DNA from: Actinomycetaceae bacterium
GTDB lineage: Bacteria > Actinomycetota > Actinomycetes > Actinomycetales > Actinomycetaceae
Length of the DNA stretch: 64,000 nucleotides
Assembly (NCBI GenBank): GCA_030540715.1
Contig: JAUNVQ010000001.1
Span: 121,189-185,188 of the forward strand
Direction: 5' to 3'
Numbering within the stretch: the stretch's first letter is position 1; every line of letters starts with the position of its first letter. The position numbers and the translations under genes are program-made. The notes under the pieces were generated by a model that searched no databases, was not told the origin of the DNA, and worked only from the letters and a program-made list of their open reading frames with translations. Of this stretch, positions 18,172-27,815 are shown piece after piece.

Positions 18172-20715
18172 TCAACGGTCAGCTTGCTGGCAGATAGATG
18201 CTCTACGAGCCCCATCCCACAATTCCAAGACGATGCGGCGCAGTGCACGCGGAGCATCAGGGTGGGAATCGAGCCAGGCATCAGCTTTTGCAGCAATATC
18301 TGTTACATAGCCTTGCAGCTCAATGGGGAACATTCCCTCGACAATAAGCTCACCAATATGCAAGGTACGGTCATTCCACACATCTTCAATACAGTTAAAA
18401 TATGTGTTGACATTATCTATGGCCCCATCAGTATTGCGCCACAGGTGTGCGCTGTAGCCACCACACATTGCTTCCAGGGTACCATTGGGTAGTGACTGGT
18501 CCTGGACTATGGCATCAAAAGTATTGCGGCGGTTCTTGCCCGTGGGTAGTGCCGCCCGACAGGAGGCAGCATATTCTTTACCAGCCATGGAATGGTCACG
18601 GCGTAGCTCATTGTCAATGATTTCTTCGTTGCCACGCCCAGCAGCCACTAGTGTTTCTACGATATGCCAGCGAAGATCCGTATCAACATCAAGGCCATCA
18701 TATGTGCGCGTACCACTAAGTAAGCCTTCAGCTATATCAAGGCCATTTTCATGGGCACAGGTAATAACAGTGTGAGCCAATTGAAGCTGAGTATCCGAAC
18801 CCGGTTCGGCCGCTTCCAGTAGTTCCACCAAGCGGTCACAGGTGCGTTGACGGACCTCATGTGCATGCTCTGGGGCAAGATAAAGCTTAAAGGCGGTGAC
18901 AATATTTGCCAGGCTTTGGCGCACAATTGCAGACGAGGTTTCCACTGCGACATTGGCAAGTGCAAGTTCAATGTAATCTGTGGCCGCAATATCACCGTCG
19001 CGGGTCGCATCCCACGCATTGGCCATGAGGATGGCACGTGGCATAGGCGAAGTAAAGGCCGCGAAATTATTTTTAGCACATTCGAAAGAGTCTTCATCAA
19101 GTCGAACTTTGGCGTAGGCAAGATTTTCGTCATTAACAATCAGCACGTCAGGACGATTTTGCCCCTTGGCTCCTTCAACAACTGTGCGTTCCCCTTCGAC
19201 ATCTTGCTCAACGCAAAAAACTTTTTTGAATTCATTATCTACCAGTGAATAGCCGCTCACAATAAGACGGTGTGGACGATAAGAGGTTCCTTCCATTGGA
19301 AGCTCTTGTACAATATCGCAGCGTGTTATCACACCTTCATCATCTACCTCAATATCAGGACGCAGTAAGGTAATTCCAGCTTCTTCAAGCCACACTTTTG
19401 TCCAGGATGAAAGATCACGCCCTGACGCGGCTTCAAGTTCAGTTAATAAATCTGGAAGGGTTGTGTTTTTCCATGCATGTTTTTCAATATAGCGACGGAT
19501 ACCCTCGGTGAAATGGTCAAGACCAACATAGGCTACAAGCTGGCGTAATACGGCCGCACCTTTCGAATAGGTAATACCGTCAAAGTTCACCTCAACATCA
19601 GCAAGGTCGCGGATCTCGGCCACAATGGGATGTGTTGTTGGCAGTTGGTCGCAGCGAAGCCCCCAGGCTTCACGTGCGATAAAGGATGTCCAGGCATCTT
19701 TCCACTGGGTTCCATAGGCCAGACATTGATAGGACATAAACTCGGCGAATGACTCGTTAAGCCACAGATCGTTCCACCATTTCATTGTCACAAGATCGCC
19801 AAACCACATATGTGCAAGCTCATGCAAAATAGTGTTTGCTCGGGCCTCTTTCATCGCTTCAGTAGGTTTGGAACGGAATAAATATTCGTCACGGAATGTA
19901 ATACAGCCAGCATTTTCCATGGCTCCCGCATTGTATTCAGGAACAAAAATCTGGTCATATTTACTAAACGGATAGGCGCGGCCATACATGTCTTCAAAGA
20001 AAGTAAAGCCTTGACGAGTAATATCCATAATGACCTCGGCATCTAGATATTTTTCTAAACTTGCACGACAATATACCCCCAAGGGAATTGTGCGACCATC
20101 ACTGCTGGTGAGTTCGCCAGTTTTACCGACATAGGGGCCAGCAACGATCGCGGTAATATAGGTTGAAATCTTGTCGGTTGGCTCAAAATCAAACACGCGT
20201 TTACCATCATTTTCATGTGGTGTTGGTGTCGCAGAATTCGACAGAACCGTCCAGTGGTCGGGTACGGTCACGTGAAAGGTAAAGGTTGCTTTTAGGTCAG
20301 GCTGTTCAAAGCAAGCGAAAACGCGCCGGGCATCAGGAACTTCAAATTGTGTGTAAACATATGCTTCGTTGTCTTCAGGATCAACAAACCGGTGCATACC
20401 TTCACCAGTGTGCATATAATGGCACTGGGCAGAAACTTCCAAAGTATTGTGTGCCTTCAATTCAGGAAGCTCAAGCCGGTAGTTCCGATAAATTTCTTCA
20501 TCAAGTCTGGTGCCATTTAATATGATGGAATCAAAAGAATCAGCAACAAGATCAATAAAAGTTTTCTTTCCCGCCTCTGCATCAAATGTCATACGAGTAA
20601 TCGAGGAAAATGTTTTGTCACCTTTGGTTAAATCCAGGGTAACGTCGTAGGTGACATTGCTGATAAACGACGAACGTTCCATTGCTTCATCACGGGTCAG
20701 GTTTAATCCGGGCAC
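18172..20715 (-). CDS. pepN: aminopeptidase N (M1 family)
   Basis: Zinc aminopeptidase of about 847 residues, probably cytosolic (no signal peptide), trimming N-terminal residues from peptides. Seen: exopeptidase motif GAMEN at about 264-268, zinc site HELAH at 298-302 with the third ligand Glu in NESFAE at about 321, the YSKGAAVLRQL segment, and an ERAP1-like C-terminal helical domain. I choose the GTG at 20713-20715 because GAAGGAA sits 5 nt upstream; the longer reading to 20763 lacks one. It lies about 100 bp downstream of pepO on the same strand, so peptide breakdown genes are clustered. Confidence 0.95.
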   Translation of the reverse strand: MPGLNLTRDEAMERSSFISNVTYDVTLDLTKGDKTFSSITRMTFDAEAGKKTFIDLVADSFDSIILNGTRLDEEIYRNYRLELPELKAHNTLEVSAQCHYMHTGEGMHRFVDPEDNEAYVYTQFEVPDARRVFACFEQPDLKATFTFHVTVPDHWTVLSNSATPTPHENDGKRVFDFEPTDKISTYITAIVAGPYVGKTGELTSSDGRTIPLGVYCRASLEKYLDAEVIMDITRQGFTFFEDMYGRAYPFSKYDQIFVPEYNAGAMENAGCITFRDEYLFRSKPTEAMKEARANTILHELAHMWFGDLVTMKWWNDLWLNESFAEFMSYQCLAYGTQWKDAWTSFIAREAWGLRCDQLPTTHPIVAEIRDLADVEVNFDGITYSKGAAVLRQLVAYVGLDHFTEGIRRYIEKHAWKNTTLPDLLTELEAASGRDLSSWTKVWLEEAGITLLRPDIEVDDEGVITRCDIVQELPMEGTSYRPHRLIVSGYSLVDNEFKKVFCVEQDVEGERTVVEGAKGQNRPDVLIVNDENLAYAKVRLDEDSFECAKNNFAAFTSPMPRAILMANAWDATRDGDIAATDYIELALANVAVETSSAIVRQSLANIVTAFKLYLAPEHAHEVRQRTCDRLVELLEAAEPGSDTQLQLAHTVITCAHENGLDIAEGLLSGTRTYDGLDVDTDLRWHIVETLVAAGRGNEEIIDNELRRDHSMAGKEYAASCRAALPTGKNRRNTFDAIVQDQSLPNGTLEAMCGGYSAHLWRNTDGAIDNVNTYFNCIEDVWNDRTLHIGELIVEGMFPIELQGYVTDIAAKADAWLDSHPDAPRALRRIVLELWDGARRASICQQADR

Positions 20716-20811
20716 AGTATTCCTTCTTCCTTGTGTGTAAAACTGATGAATTACCCACCCCATGATAGTGGGGGGTAGTCTTTGGCTTCAAGATGGGGTA
20801 GCGCAGTAACG

Positions 20812-22785
20812 CTACCAGATGCGAACACGCTGGTCGGGGTCTATCCACAGCCTGTCACCGGCATTAAGGTTAAAGGCTTCAGCGAATGCGTCACTATGAG
20901 CCACTACGCCATTGCATCGAAATTCAGAGGGCGAATGCGGGTCAATCGTCAGTAACTGTATTGCCAGTTCGTCACGTACTTTTGTTCGCCATACAAATGC
21001 CCACGAATAGAAAAAGAGTCTCTTTTCATCGGCAGTAGGTTCTTCGCCCTCCTTGAGCTTTGCCGAAAGCCACGCCTTGTAAGCGATAGTTAAGCCACCA
21101 AGGTCGCCAATGTTTTCACCGATCGTGAGGGCACCGTTGACTTTATAGTCATCACTGAGCTGTGCGGGGCTAAAATCTGCGTAATAGTCAATCAATGCTT
21201 GTGTTCGCGAGCGAAACTCTTCCTCGTCGGATGGAGTCCACCAGTTATTGATGCGTCCTTCACCATCGAACTTCGCGCCTTGGTCATCAAAACCATGACC
21301 GATCTCGTGTCCGATAACAGCGCCGATCGCACCGTAGTTTTGGGCTAACAACGCGTCGGCATCAAAGAACGGATGCTGTAAAATCGCTGCGGGAAACACA
21401 ATCTCGTTTTGGGTGGGATTATAATATGCGTTGACTGTTTGAGGAGTCATATGCCATTCACTGCGATCCACTGGTTTTCCAAGTTTTGCAAGTTCATAAT
21501 CGTATTCAAACTCTGCAACGCGGCGTACCATATCGATAATGGTGCTGTCTTTATCAAAATGCAGTTGAGAATAGTCACGCCAGGTATCCGGGTAACCAAT
21601 TTTGGTAACAAACTGTGAGAGTTTTTCTTGAGCACGTTTCTTCGTGTCGCTGCTCATCCACTCTAAGTTCGTGATGGAATCACGATAGGCTTCTAACAGG
21701 TTTTCTACAAGTTCTTCCATAGCCTGTTTATGGCTAGGTGGAAAATGTTGTGCTACATAAAGCTCACCCAATGGTTCACCAAGGGAGGACTCAACACACC
21801 CTACACCGCGCTTCCAGCGTGGACGAATTTGTTGGGCTCCAGTTAATACAGTTCCGTAAAAATCGAATCGTGTTTGCACAAAACGATCGCCGAGCAGTGA
21901 AGCGTAACCATCAATATAGTGAAAACGTATCCACTGTTTCACAGTGTTAATATCGGTGTTTTCCCACAGAGTTGAAAAACCTTCCACATGAGGAGGAACA
22001 GTTACCAAAATAGTATCCAGATCTTTTGTAGCAATGCCACTGTGTTCGGCCCACCTATCCCAGTCAAACGCTGGGCCAAGAGCCTTCATATCAGCCCAAC
22101 TCATTGGGTTATTCGTTTTATCGGTGTCACGCATTGTCACCGAATCCCAATGCGTTGCCGCAAGCTGAGTTTCAAAATCCATGATTACTTTGGCATGCTC
22201 ACTAGCAGATTCATCCTGAGCTAGTTTAAGGAGCGCAGCAATATAGGACACATACGCTTCGCGTACATCTGCGTAGGCTTCGTCACGATAGTAGGACTCG
22301 TCGGGCAGCCCTAGGCCACCTTGAGACAGGATAAAAACGTAGCGACGTGGGTCATTAGGGTCAACACTGATACCGCATGCTGGAGCCGGTGCATCCCCAG
22401 TTTTTCCCAACTGGGCAACGACTTCGGTAAGCTCCTTCTTAGTGCCAACCTGGTCAATACGTTCAAGAACAGGGCGTAAAGGATTCAGACCATAGGCTTC
22501 GATAGTGTCGGTGTCCATATATGCTTGAAATAGCTGAGCGATTTCAAGCGCTTTACCCTCAGTTATATGTCCAGCAACACAGGCGTCAATAATTTCTTTT
22601 CGATGCTGCTCGGATTCATCACGTAAACGATGAAAAATACCGTCCATTGCCTTATCATCTGGAATCTTATAGGTATCAAGCCAGTGGCCATTGATAAATC
22701 GATACAAGTCATCTTGAGGGCGAATAGAGGAATTCATCGAATCGGTATCAAAATGCGTTGGAAGCAATACAGGAATATCAGTCAT
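20812..22785 (-). CDS. pepO: M13-family zinc endopeptidase (neprilysin/PepO type)
   Basis: A 657-residue metallopeptidase cleaving short oligopeptides. The zinc site HEIGHGFDDQGAKFD begins at about H493 with the third ligand in GENIGDLGG (about 556-564), and the substrate-binding NAYYNPTQNEIVFPAAIL motif precedes it by about 50 residues. No signal peptide or membrane anchor is visible at the N-terminus, so this bacterial form is probably cytosolic. The C-terminal ending is VRIW, close to the family's Cxx W ending but without the cysteine. The neighbour is pepN. Confidence 0.94.
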   Translation of the reverse strand: MTDIPVLLPTHFDTDSMNSSIRPQDDLYRFINGHWLDTYKIPDDKAMDGIFHRLRDESEQHRKEIIDACVAGHITEGKALEIAQLFQAYMDTDTIEAYGLNPLRPVLERIDQVGTKKELTEVVAQLGKTGDAPAPACGISVDPNDPRRYVFILSQGGLGLPDESYYRDEAYADVREAYVSYIAALLKLAQDESASEHAKVIMDFETQLAATHWDSVTMRDTDKTNNPMSWADMKALGPAFDWDRWAEHSGIATKDLDTILVTVPPHVEGFSTLWENTDINTVKQWIRFHYIDGYASLLGDRFVQTRFDFYGTVLTGAQQIRPRWKRGVGCVESSLGEPLGELYVAQHFPPSHKQAMEELVENLLEAYRDSITNLEWMSSDTKKRAQEKLSQFVTKIGYPDTWRDYSQLHFDKDSTIIDMVRRVAEFEYDYELAKLGKPVDRSEWHMTPQTVNAYYNPTQNEIVFPAAILQHPFFDADALLAQNYGAIGAVIGHEIGHGFDDQGAKFDGEGRINNWWTPSDEEEFRSRTQALIDYYADFSPAQLSDDYKVNGALTIGENIGDLGGLTIAYKAWLSAKLKEGEEPTADEKRLFFYSWAFVWRTKVRDELAIQLLTIDPHSPSEFRCNGVVAHSDAFAEAFNLNAGDRLWIDPDQRVRIW

Positions 22786-22958
22786 GATTACTACTATGGC
22801 ACGAAACTTTGGACTTTGCTGTGTTCTTAGCGAGCAGCATAAACAGCATGGATACAGGCATCAAAGACTGAATGCGTACTTCACGCTGTAGCGGTTGGTA
22901 CTTTGGTGCGGCTTCGTGGTAGTGGGCATACCAGAAGAAAAAGTGGCACAATGGGGAT

Positions 22959-24098
22959 ATGCCTGAAGGAGATTCGATTCACCGTATTGCCCGTGTTTTT
23001 CAAGGTATCAACTCGTGCGACCGCATTGGTGCTACAAGCCCTCAGGGGCGTTTTCGTGAAGGAGCTGCACTGCTCGATTCTACCTATCTTCACTGTAGTC
23101 AGGCCGTAGGAAAACATCTTTTTATGGGATTCCACCCCAATCCGCCACTTGCTTCGCAGCAGGATATAACAAAAGCAAACAAGACAAACAACACGCTTAC
23201 ACGCGCCACTAATAATGCGCCCGCAGATGATCCCAGTACGGATGTTTGCGCATATTTTGCTTCCAGCCACGGCAAGAGCGCTGAAATCAATAATATTGAT
23301 ATCTTTACGGGTGACCCTGCCGTGGTCTCTAACGGTACCGAACCTGCAACTATTGTCCCCACTGCCAACGATATGCTCTGGCTTCATATTCATTTGGGCC
23401 TGTATGGCTACTGGCGTTTTTCGGGTTCACAGAGTTTTCGGGTCCTTGATTTTTGGGGCTCGCCTGGTTCGGCTCATGTTCCTGCACGCGTGACCATTGG
23501 CGGTGACGATGACACGTGGGAAGCCCCTGAACCGATCGGACAGGTACGTTTACGCCTTCAGTTTGCACACGGTGTAGCCGATGTTGCTGGCCCTAATAAC
23601 TGTGAAATCATTACAGCTCAGGAGCTTCATGCAATTGTTCGTCGTCTAGGTCCCGATCCACTGCGTTGTCACATAGATAACCCTGCACATGCGAAAAAGC
23701 GATTTATTGACGGGGTGCGTTCTTCGGCTCGCCCTATTGCGCAACTAATAATGGACCAAAGTATTGTTGCGGGGCCAGGAAACATATATCGTGCTGAATG
23801 TTTATTTCGTACGAAGATATCGCCGTACCGAAAAGGAAAGAATGTGTCGCGTCAGCGGCTTGGCTTGCTGTGGGATGACCTGTGTGCGCAAATGGAACGT
23901 GGCCTTGAACTGGGGCGCATTGTAACGATTGATGACATCGATATTCCTCACCCAGTTCCCGAAGATGACCAGGCGCTTTACCGTCATTATATCTATCAAC
24001 GTGATGGAAAAGACTGTCTGCGATGTGGCGCACGTATCCGACTTGCGTCAATGGCTGGGCGCAAACTTTTTTGGTGTCCAGGGTGTCAAGCACATTAG
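22959..24098 (+). CDS. Nei/Fpg-family DNA glycosylase with an internal insertion
   Basis: Base-excision repair glycosylase/AP lyase of the actinobacterial Nei type. Seen: the catalytic N-terminus MPEGDSIHR (Pro2 nucleophile, Glu3), AVGKHLFMGF with the conserved lysine at about 52, LHIHLGLYGYW at about 142-152, the H2TH region LGPDPLR...FIDGV, and QSIVAGPGNIYRAE. The C-terminal zinc finger has cysteines at about 353, 356, 373 and 376. The protein is 379 residues, roughly 80-100 more than usual, because a polar low-complexity stretch (about 60-138) separates GKHLF from LHIHLG, two elements that normally lie a few residues apart. ATG 22959. Divergent from pepO. Confidence 0.88.
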   Translation: MPEGDSIHRIARVFQGINSCDRIGATSPQGRFREGAALLDSTYLHCSQAVGKHLFMGFHPNPPLASQQDITKANKTNNTLTRATNNAPADDPSTDVCAYFASSHGKSAEINNIDIFTGDPAVVSNGTEPATIVPTANDMLWLHIHLGLYGYWRFSGSQSFRVLDFWGSPGSAHVPARVTIGGDDDTWEAPEPIGQVRLRLQFAHGVADVAGPNNCEIITAQELHAIVRRLGPDPLRCHIDNPAHAKKRFIDGVRSSARPIAQLIMDQSIVAGPGNIYRAECLFRTKISPYRKGKNVSRQRLGLLWDDLCAQMERGLELGRIVTIDDIDIPHPVPEDDQALYRHYIYQRDGKDCLRCGARIRLASMAGRKLFWCPGCQAH

Positions 24099-24158
24099 AG
24101 GGCGAACGCCGCACACACCGGTCTGTTATCCCTCGGAAGATACACACACAAGAGGGGA

Positions 24159-25070
24159 CTAATCTTTAAGCGGATAAGCAAACTGGTCATCATCGACATG
24201 GGTTGGCCGCAATTTAAATGCTGAAGTTGAAATTGGGCTAGTGTGGTCAAGTGACGCTTGCAACTGTTGGCGTTTCTGGTATTCCTTTTTGTGCGCTTGA
24301 GCAGCCTGGGATTTTTTTTGAAGTTTTTTCAGTTTCTTTTGCTGTTTCTTCTGTTTCTTACGTATCTTAGCCTGCTCAGCTTGACGTTTGGCAAGCATCT
24401 TTTTATAGGCTTTTTCTTCAGCTCGACGTTGTTTTTCATCCGTATAAATGAGGGCGCACAGCAGTTCAATCTGGGAAAGATTGTCACTTATCTGAGCTGC
24501 AGAATTCAAATAATAAAGCTGGTAGGCCAGGCGTCCATCATCTTTTCGCAACGCTGAGGCAAGGTCTCGCATTGTGGCAATCAGGTTGTCAGGAGCTTTC
24601 AAGATCTTTTGATGCACAGGAAGAATAAGTGGAAACAGACGAGGACGTTTGCGTGCCAGCAAAGTGGTGGCAACTTTTGGTTTCAAGGCAAAACCGTCTT
24701 CAGCACATAAAAGATTCCATAGTTGTGCTGGTGCGCCGTCATCAGCTAAGAAATCATCGCTGGCATCAACAAGGTCCATATCCACTGGAATCTGACGAAA
24801 TAGTTGACAGAGGTCACCGTTTTTATCCTCCATTATCTCTTGACGTTTCCCTTTGAGGCCTCCAATATCTAATGCCAGAAGTGCCACAATATCCACAGCG
24901 TGAATACGATGGGGATCGCTTTCATGATCGGTACCATACATTGTGAAAAAAGTATGCGAAAGATTGGTGTCTGTAACGAAATAGTGATGCAGCAGTTCGC
25001 TTGCTCTGTTCCAGGCATCTGCATCGCCATCAACGATACCTTCAATGAGGGATGGGAAGCGAAGTGTCAC
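24159..25070 (-). CDS. protein of unknown function with Lys-rich coiled-coil tail
   Basis: A 303-residue soluble protein I do not recognise with certainty. Residues 1-200 read as a globular alpha-helical domain (LIEGIVDGDADAWNRASELL..., DIVALLALDIGG), with a faint resemblance to the actinobacterial DUF6308-type proteins; that is a recollection, not a match I can test. Residues about 200-265 are a highly charged helix rich in KK, KQ and AQ repeats (KKQKKQQKKLKKLQKK), likely coiled-coil or nucleic-acid binding. The ORF is sandwiched between nei (convergent) and the sensor kinase (same strand). No catalytic motif is visible. Confidence 0.6.
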   Translation of the reverse strand: MTLRFPSLIEGIVDGDADAWNRASELLHHYFVTDTNLSHTFFTMYGTDHESDPHRIHAVDIVALLALDIGGLKGKRQEIMEDKNGDLCQLFRQIPVDMDLVDASDDFLADDGAPAQLWNLLCAEDGFALKPKVATTLLARKRPRLFPLILPVHQKILKAPDNLIATMRDLASALRKDDGRLAYQLYYLNSAAQISDNLSQIELLCALIYTDEKQRRAEEKAYKKMLAKRQAEQAKIRKKQKKQQKKLKKLQKKSQAAQAHKKEYQKRQQLQASLDHTSPISTSAFKLRPTHVDDDQFAYPLKD

Positions 25071-25200
25071 GGGGACCTCCTCAGTGTGAGACGTAGCGTA
25101 CTTCTAATTTACCGTGATAGCGATGAAAAACAACTGGAAATGTCTTTGCCTCAACCATGAAAGGTTCAATTCACCGTGTGTCAAGGCGTAAAATCCTCGT

Positions 25201-25222
25201 TTGTAGAACATTCGTCCTACAA
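25201..25222 (-). terminator. hairpin after the sensor kinase gene
   Basis: On the minus strand TTGTAGGAC-GAAT-GTTCTACAA gives a 9-bp stem (one G-T pair) with a 4-nt loop, followed by GAGGATTTT. It lies 36 bp beyond the kinase stop. Confidence 0.6.
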
Positions 25223-25257
25223 GAGGGGTGAAAGCTCACAGGAATATGGTGTGCCCG

Positions 25258-27672
25258 CTAACGAAGTGTGTCCGGATACAATGTCAAAAAGTTAACGGGG
25301 GGGGGTGTGTCATTGTAGATGCGTTGAACGTCTTGCTTATTCCCGCGAATACACACAATTGTTCCAATAAATGAACGTCCAGGTGGTACGGCACGAATAA
25401 TGATTTCATCGCCTGGCTGCGAACGTGCAACGCTTTTTGCTGCCTGCGTGATAAGTGTTGATAACGAGGATTGCCCCCGAGAGTTATCAATAAGACGAAC
25501 ATTTATTCCACGTGTCCGTGCTTTGCGCACACTTTCACTAAGCGGTGGAACAAGTAGTCGGCTTGCTGCAATAGAATCACGAAGCTGAGCTTCAAGAAGA
25601 CGGGCTTCTTCGCGCAGCTCACGGGGATCTGTGCCATCAGAAAGTTTTGTGAGGAAGGAATGGGTGTCATGGTAGATCTGTTCAACACGAAAACGTTTCA
25701 GCGCTGTAATTTTTTGGGCCATCGTTGCACTGGCACGCAACAGTGTTTGAGTATCGGCTTGTTGGTGAAGGCGACGGTAAAGGAGCTCGATAAACAGAGA
25801 GGGCAGATAGAAGAAAATAAGCGTACCTAGGTTGCGAAACACAACGTCCCAGGGAAGCGGCGCATGAAAGCCCAGTGCAAGGATAGTGAAGCTAAAACAC
25901 AGTGAGGACAGAGTAAAACTAATCCAGGCAAGACCAGCACGCCCTCGTGAGATAAGCCAAATATCGATCATCGTGATGAAGGGAATCGAAAAGAGGGCCA
26001 GTGAGGGATGGATGTCAATAGGAAAACCAAAACAGTTAATGATCGGTGTCGCAATACTGATGATAAGGATGGTAACGCGAAGAAAAAAAGATGGTTCATC
26101 AAGAGGACGCAAAGCGATCATCGTGAGGGGACACAGGATGAGGGCCGTGGTAAGAGATGGAAAATACCAGTGTGTGTTTCTGTGAAGAGATGAGGCCCAA
26201 AAGAGCATAACGAGCGGAATAATTGAAAACACGAAGGTGCGTCCGAATTGTGTTTGCAGTAGCCAGCCGAACGCCTGTTGCGTTGCTTTACGCGCAGCAG
26301 CCGAAACGGTTGGTGGCTCTACAGCTAACAGATTGGGAGTCAGTGTTTTTCGGTGTGTAGTGGATCCCGTTCCAAAAGACAAAGGCGTGGGAACGCACAT
26401 GCGAATAGTGGTTCCCTGTCCTGGCTGCGTTGTAATATGGGTTGTACCTCCAAGAATTTCAAGCCGTTGAATGATGGAATGTTGAATACCCATCCCGTCC
26501 TTTATCTTTTGAGGATCGAATCCTTTCCCATTGTCATTGACGGTTACAATAATGCAGGGTGAATTGCGTAAAGCAATTTCTAGTTTTACGCGCTTGTGGA
26601 GGGCATTGGCATGAAGTTCAATATTGCGCAGTGATTCAAGAACAGCAAGCAATAGTTCGTTTGCGATGACATTGGGGATCATCATGGAGTCTAAACGCAG
26701 GATAACCCGAATGAAACTCAGAGGCGAATATGTTAAGGCTGTAGCGATAAGACCCCGTACAGAGAATTCACAGTTTTGTGCATCGGCTATACTGCGCGTG
26801 ATCCGGATGAAATCAGACAGGCGTAGGCTTTTTCCCGATTCACTTGTATACAGGCTGTACATGGTTGTTTCTGTATTAAAGTCGTAGTTCGTTGCAAACT
26901 CCAGCGATGAAAGTTCCGTTGTAACAAAGTCTCGCTCGCGGTAATGCAGCTCGTGTAAAACATCAAGGGCACGTCTAGCAGAATCTTTTATCTGCTCATG
27001 GGCTACATGAGCTCCCTTACCAACGGTAACAGCAACAGCAACAATGTAGTCGTGAACTAAACTGTCAATCTGGTTTTCTGCGGCAAGGATAGACTGTGTT
27101 TCAAGAGCTTTTTTTCGTTGTCGTTGGGTATCTTCCAATGCTGAACGCAAACCTGCCGCACCTTTGAATAACGACAAAGCAATACCAAGATAGATACCAG
27201 CAAAGAACACTCCGTAGACAGTATTAGCTAGGGCGGCAAGGTCGTTTGAGACAAAATTAAGTAAAACAGCCCAGTTTAGACAGGCTTGAATCACTATGAG
27301 TGCTGGGATAACACGCGGTGAATGATACAGTGCAAAAAGTATTGGAACAGCGAAAATGCCAGTAATAAACGGAGCTTCGATCTGGGTTGATTCTAAGGGA
27401 TTAACAAAGAGGACGATACCGTAGTAACGATTAAGCAGCAGGGAGAGCGCCATGGTCACGCATACGCTTACAATAGATAGCCATGATAGACAAAGATAGA
27501 TCCCATTGATGATTGATGTGACTAAGTTCGAGAGAACCTTTTTCTGTTGATATATCAAAAACAACGCGCACGGTGCTACAGCTACGGGAGGAAAAAACAG
27601 AATGACAGTCAAAATAATGGACCAACCAATGTGGCTGTCACAGGTCTGTTGTTCAATAAGGGGATAATTCAC
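25258..27672 (-). CDS. unusual sensor histidine kinase with two membrane/kinase modules
   Basis: An 804-residue membrane protein, probable sensor of the response regulator at 27816. Residues 1-170 contain about five membrane helices. A helical H-box like that of NarL-type kinases follows (LVHDYI, H207), then an HATPase domain with an N-box near 338-355, DNGKGF at about 380-385 and GMGIQHS at 393-399. A second block of about five membrane helices spans roughly 455-630. It is followed by another H-box-like segment (IYHDTHSFL, H668) and a C-terminal tail with no N- or G-boxes, apparently a degenerate second kinase core. The annotated GTG has no ribosome site; the frame upstream of it encodes a hydrophobic helix but no start (see the separate split-frame entry). 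Confidence 0.78.
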   Translation of the reverse strand: MNYPLIEQQTCDSHIGWSIILTVILFFPPVAVAPCALFLIYQQKKVLSNLVTSIINGIYLCLSWLSIVSVCVTMALSLLLNRYYGIVLFVNPLESTQIEAPFITGIFAVPILFALYHSPRVIPALIVIQACLNWAVLLNFVSNDLAALANTVYGVFFAGIYLGIALSLFKGAAGLRSALEDTQRQRKKALETQSILAAENQIDSLVHDYIVAVAVTVGKGAHVAHEQIKDSARRALDVLHELHYRERDFVTTELSSLEFATNYDFNTETTMYSLYTSESGKSLRLSDFIRITRSIADAQNCEFSVRGLIATALTYSPLSFIRVILRLDSMMIPNVIANELLLAVLESLRNIELHANALHKRVKLEIALRNSPCIIVTVNDNGKGFDPQKIKDGMGIQHSIIQRLEILGGTTHITTQPGQGTTIRMCVPTPLSFGTGSTTHRKTLTPNLLAVEPPTVSAAARKATQQAFGWLLQTQFGRTFVFSIIPLVMLFWASSLHRNTHWYFPSLTTALILCPLTMIALRPLDEPSFFLRVTILIISIATPIINCFGFPIDIHPSLALFSIPFITMIDIWLISRGRAGLAWISFTLSSLCFSFTILALGFHAPLPWDVVFRNLGTLIFFYLPSLFIELLYRRLHQQADTQTLLRASATMAQKITALKRFRVEQIYHDTHSFLTKLSDGTDPRELREEARLLEAQLRDSIAASRLLVPPLSESVRKARTRGINVRLIDNSRGQSSLSTLITQAAKSVARSQPGDEIIIRAVPPGRSFIGTIVCIRGNKQDVQRIYNDTPPPVNFLTLYPDTLR

Positions 27673-27803
27673 ACAGAAAAAATAGAGCGCACCAAGGGAA
27701 ACAAAAAACAGTAGTAGTAGCCTAAATCAATATGGCGGCGGAACTCCAGTGCAGGAATATCATGATACTCAATACCGGTGTGGCCGTCATGTTGTGATTG
27801 CAT
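27669..27803 (-). CDS. 44-residue ORF, likely N-terminal segment of the kinase split by a frame break
   Basis: ATG at 27801-27803, 12 bp after the response-regulator stop; its TGA overlaps the kinase GTG by 4 nt (GTGA). The first 28 residues are polar. In the kinase's own frame (-1 relative), the same DNA reads LLLLFFVSLGALYFFCV, a convincing membrane helix that continues into the kinase. A heptamer T TTT TTG lies in the small ORF's frame exactly where a -1 slip would join the two. So the real kinase may start here, either through a programmed slip or because a base is missing in the sequence. Alternatively it is a short coupled leader. Confidence 0.55.
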   Translation of the reverse strand: MQSQHDGHTGIEYHDIPALEFRRHIDLGYYYCFLFPLVRSIFSV

Positions 27804-27815
27804 GATAGACAGTAC

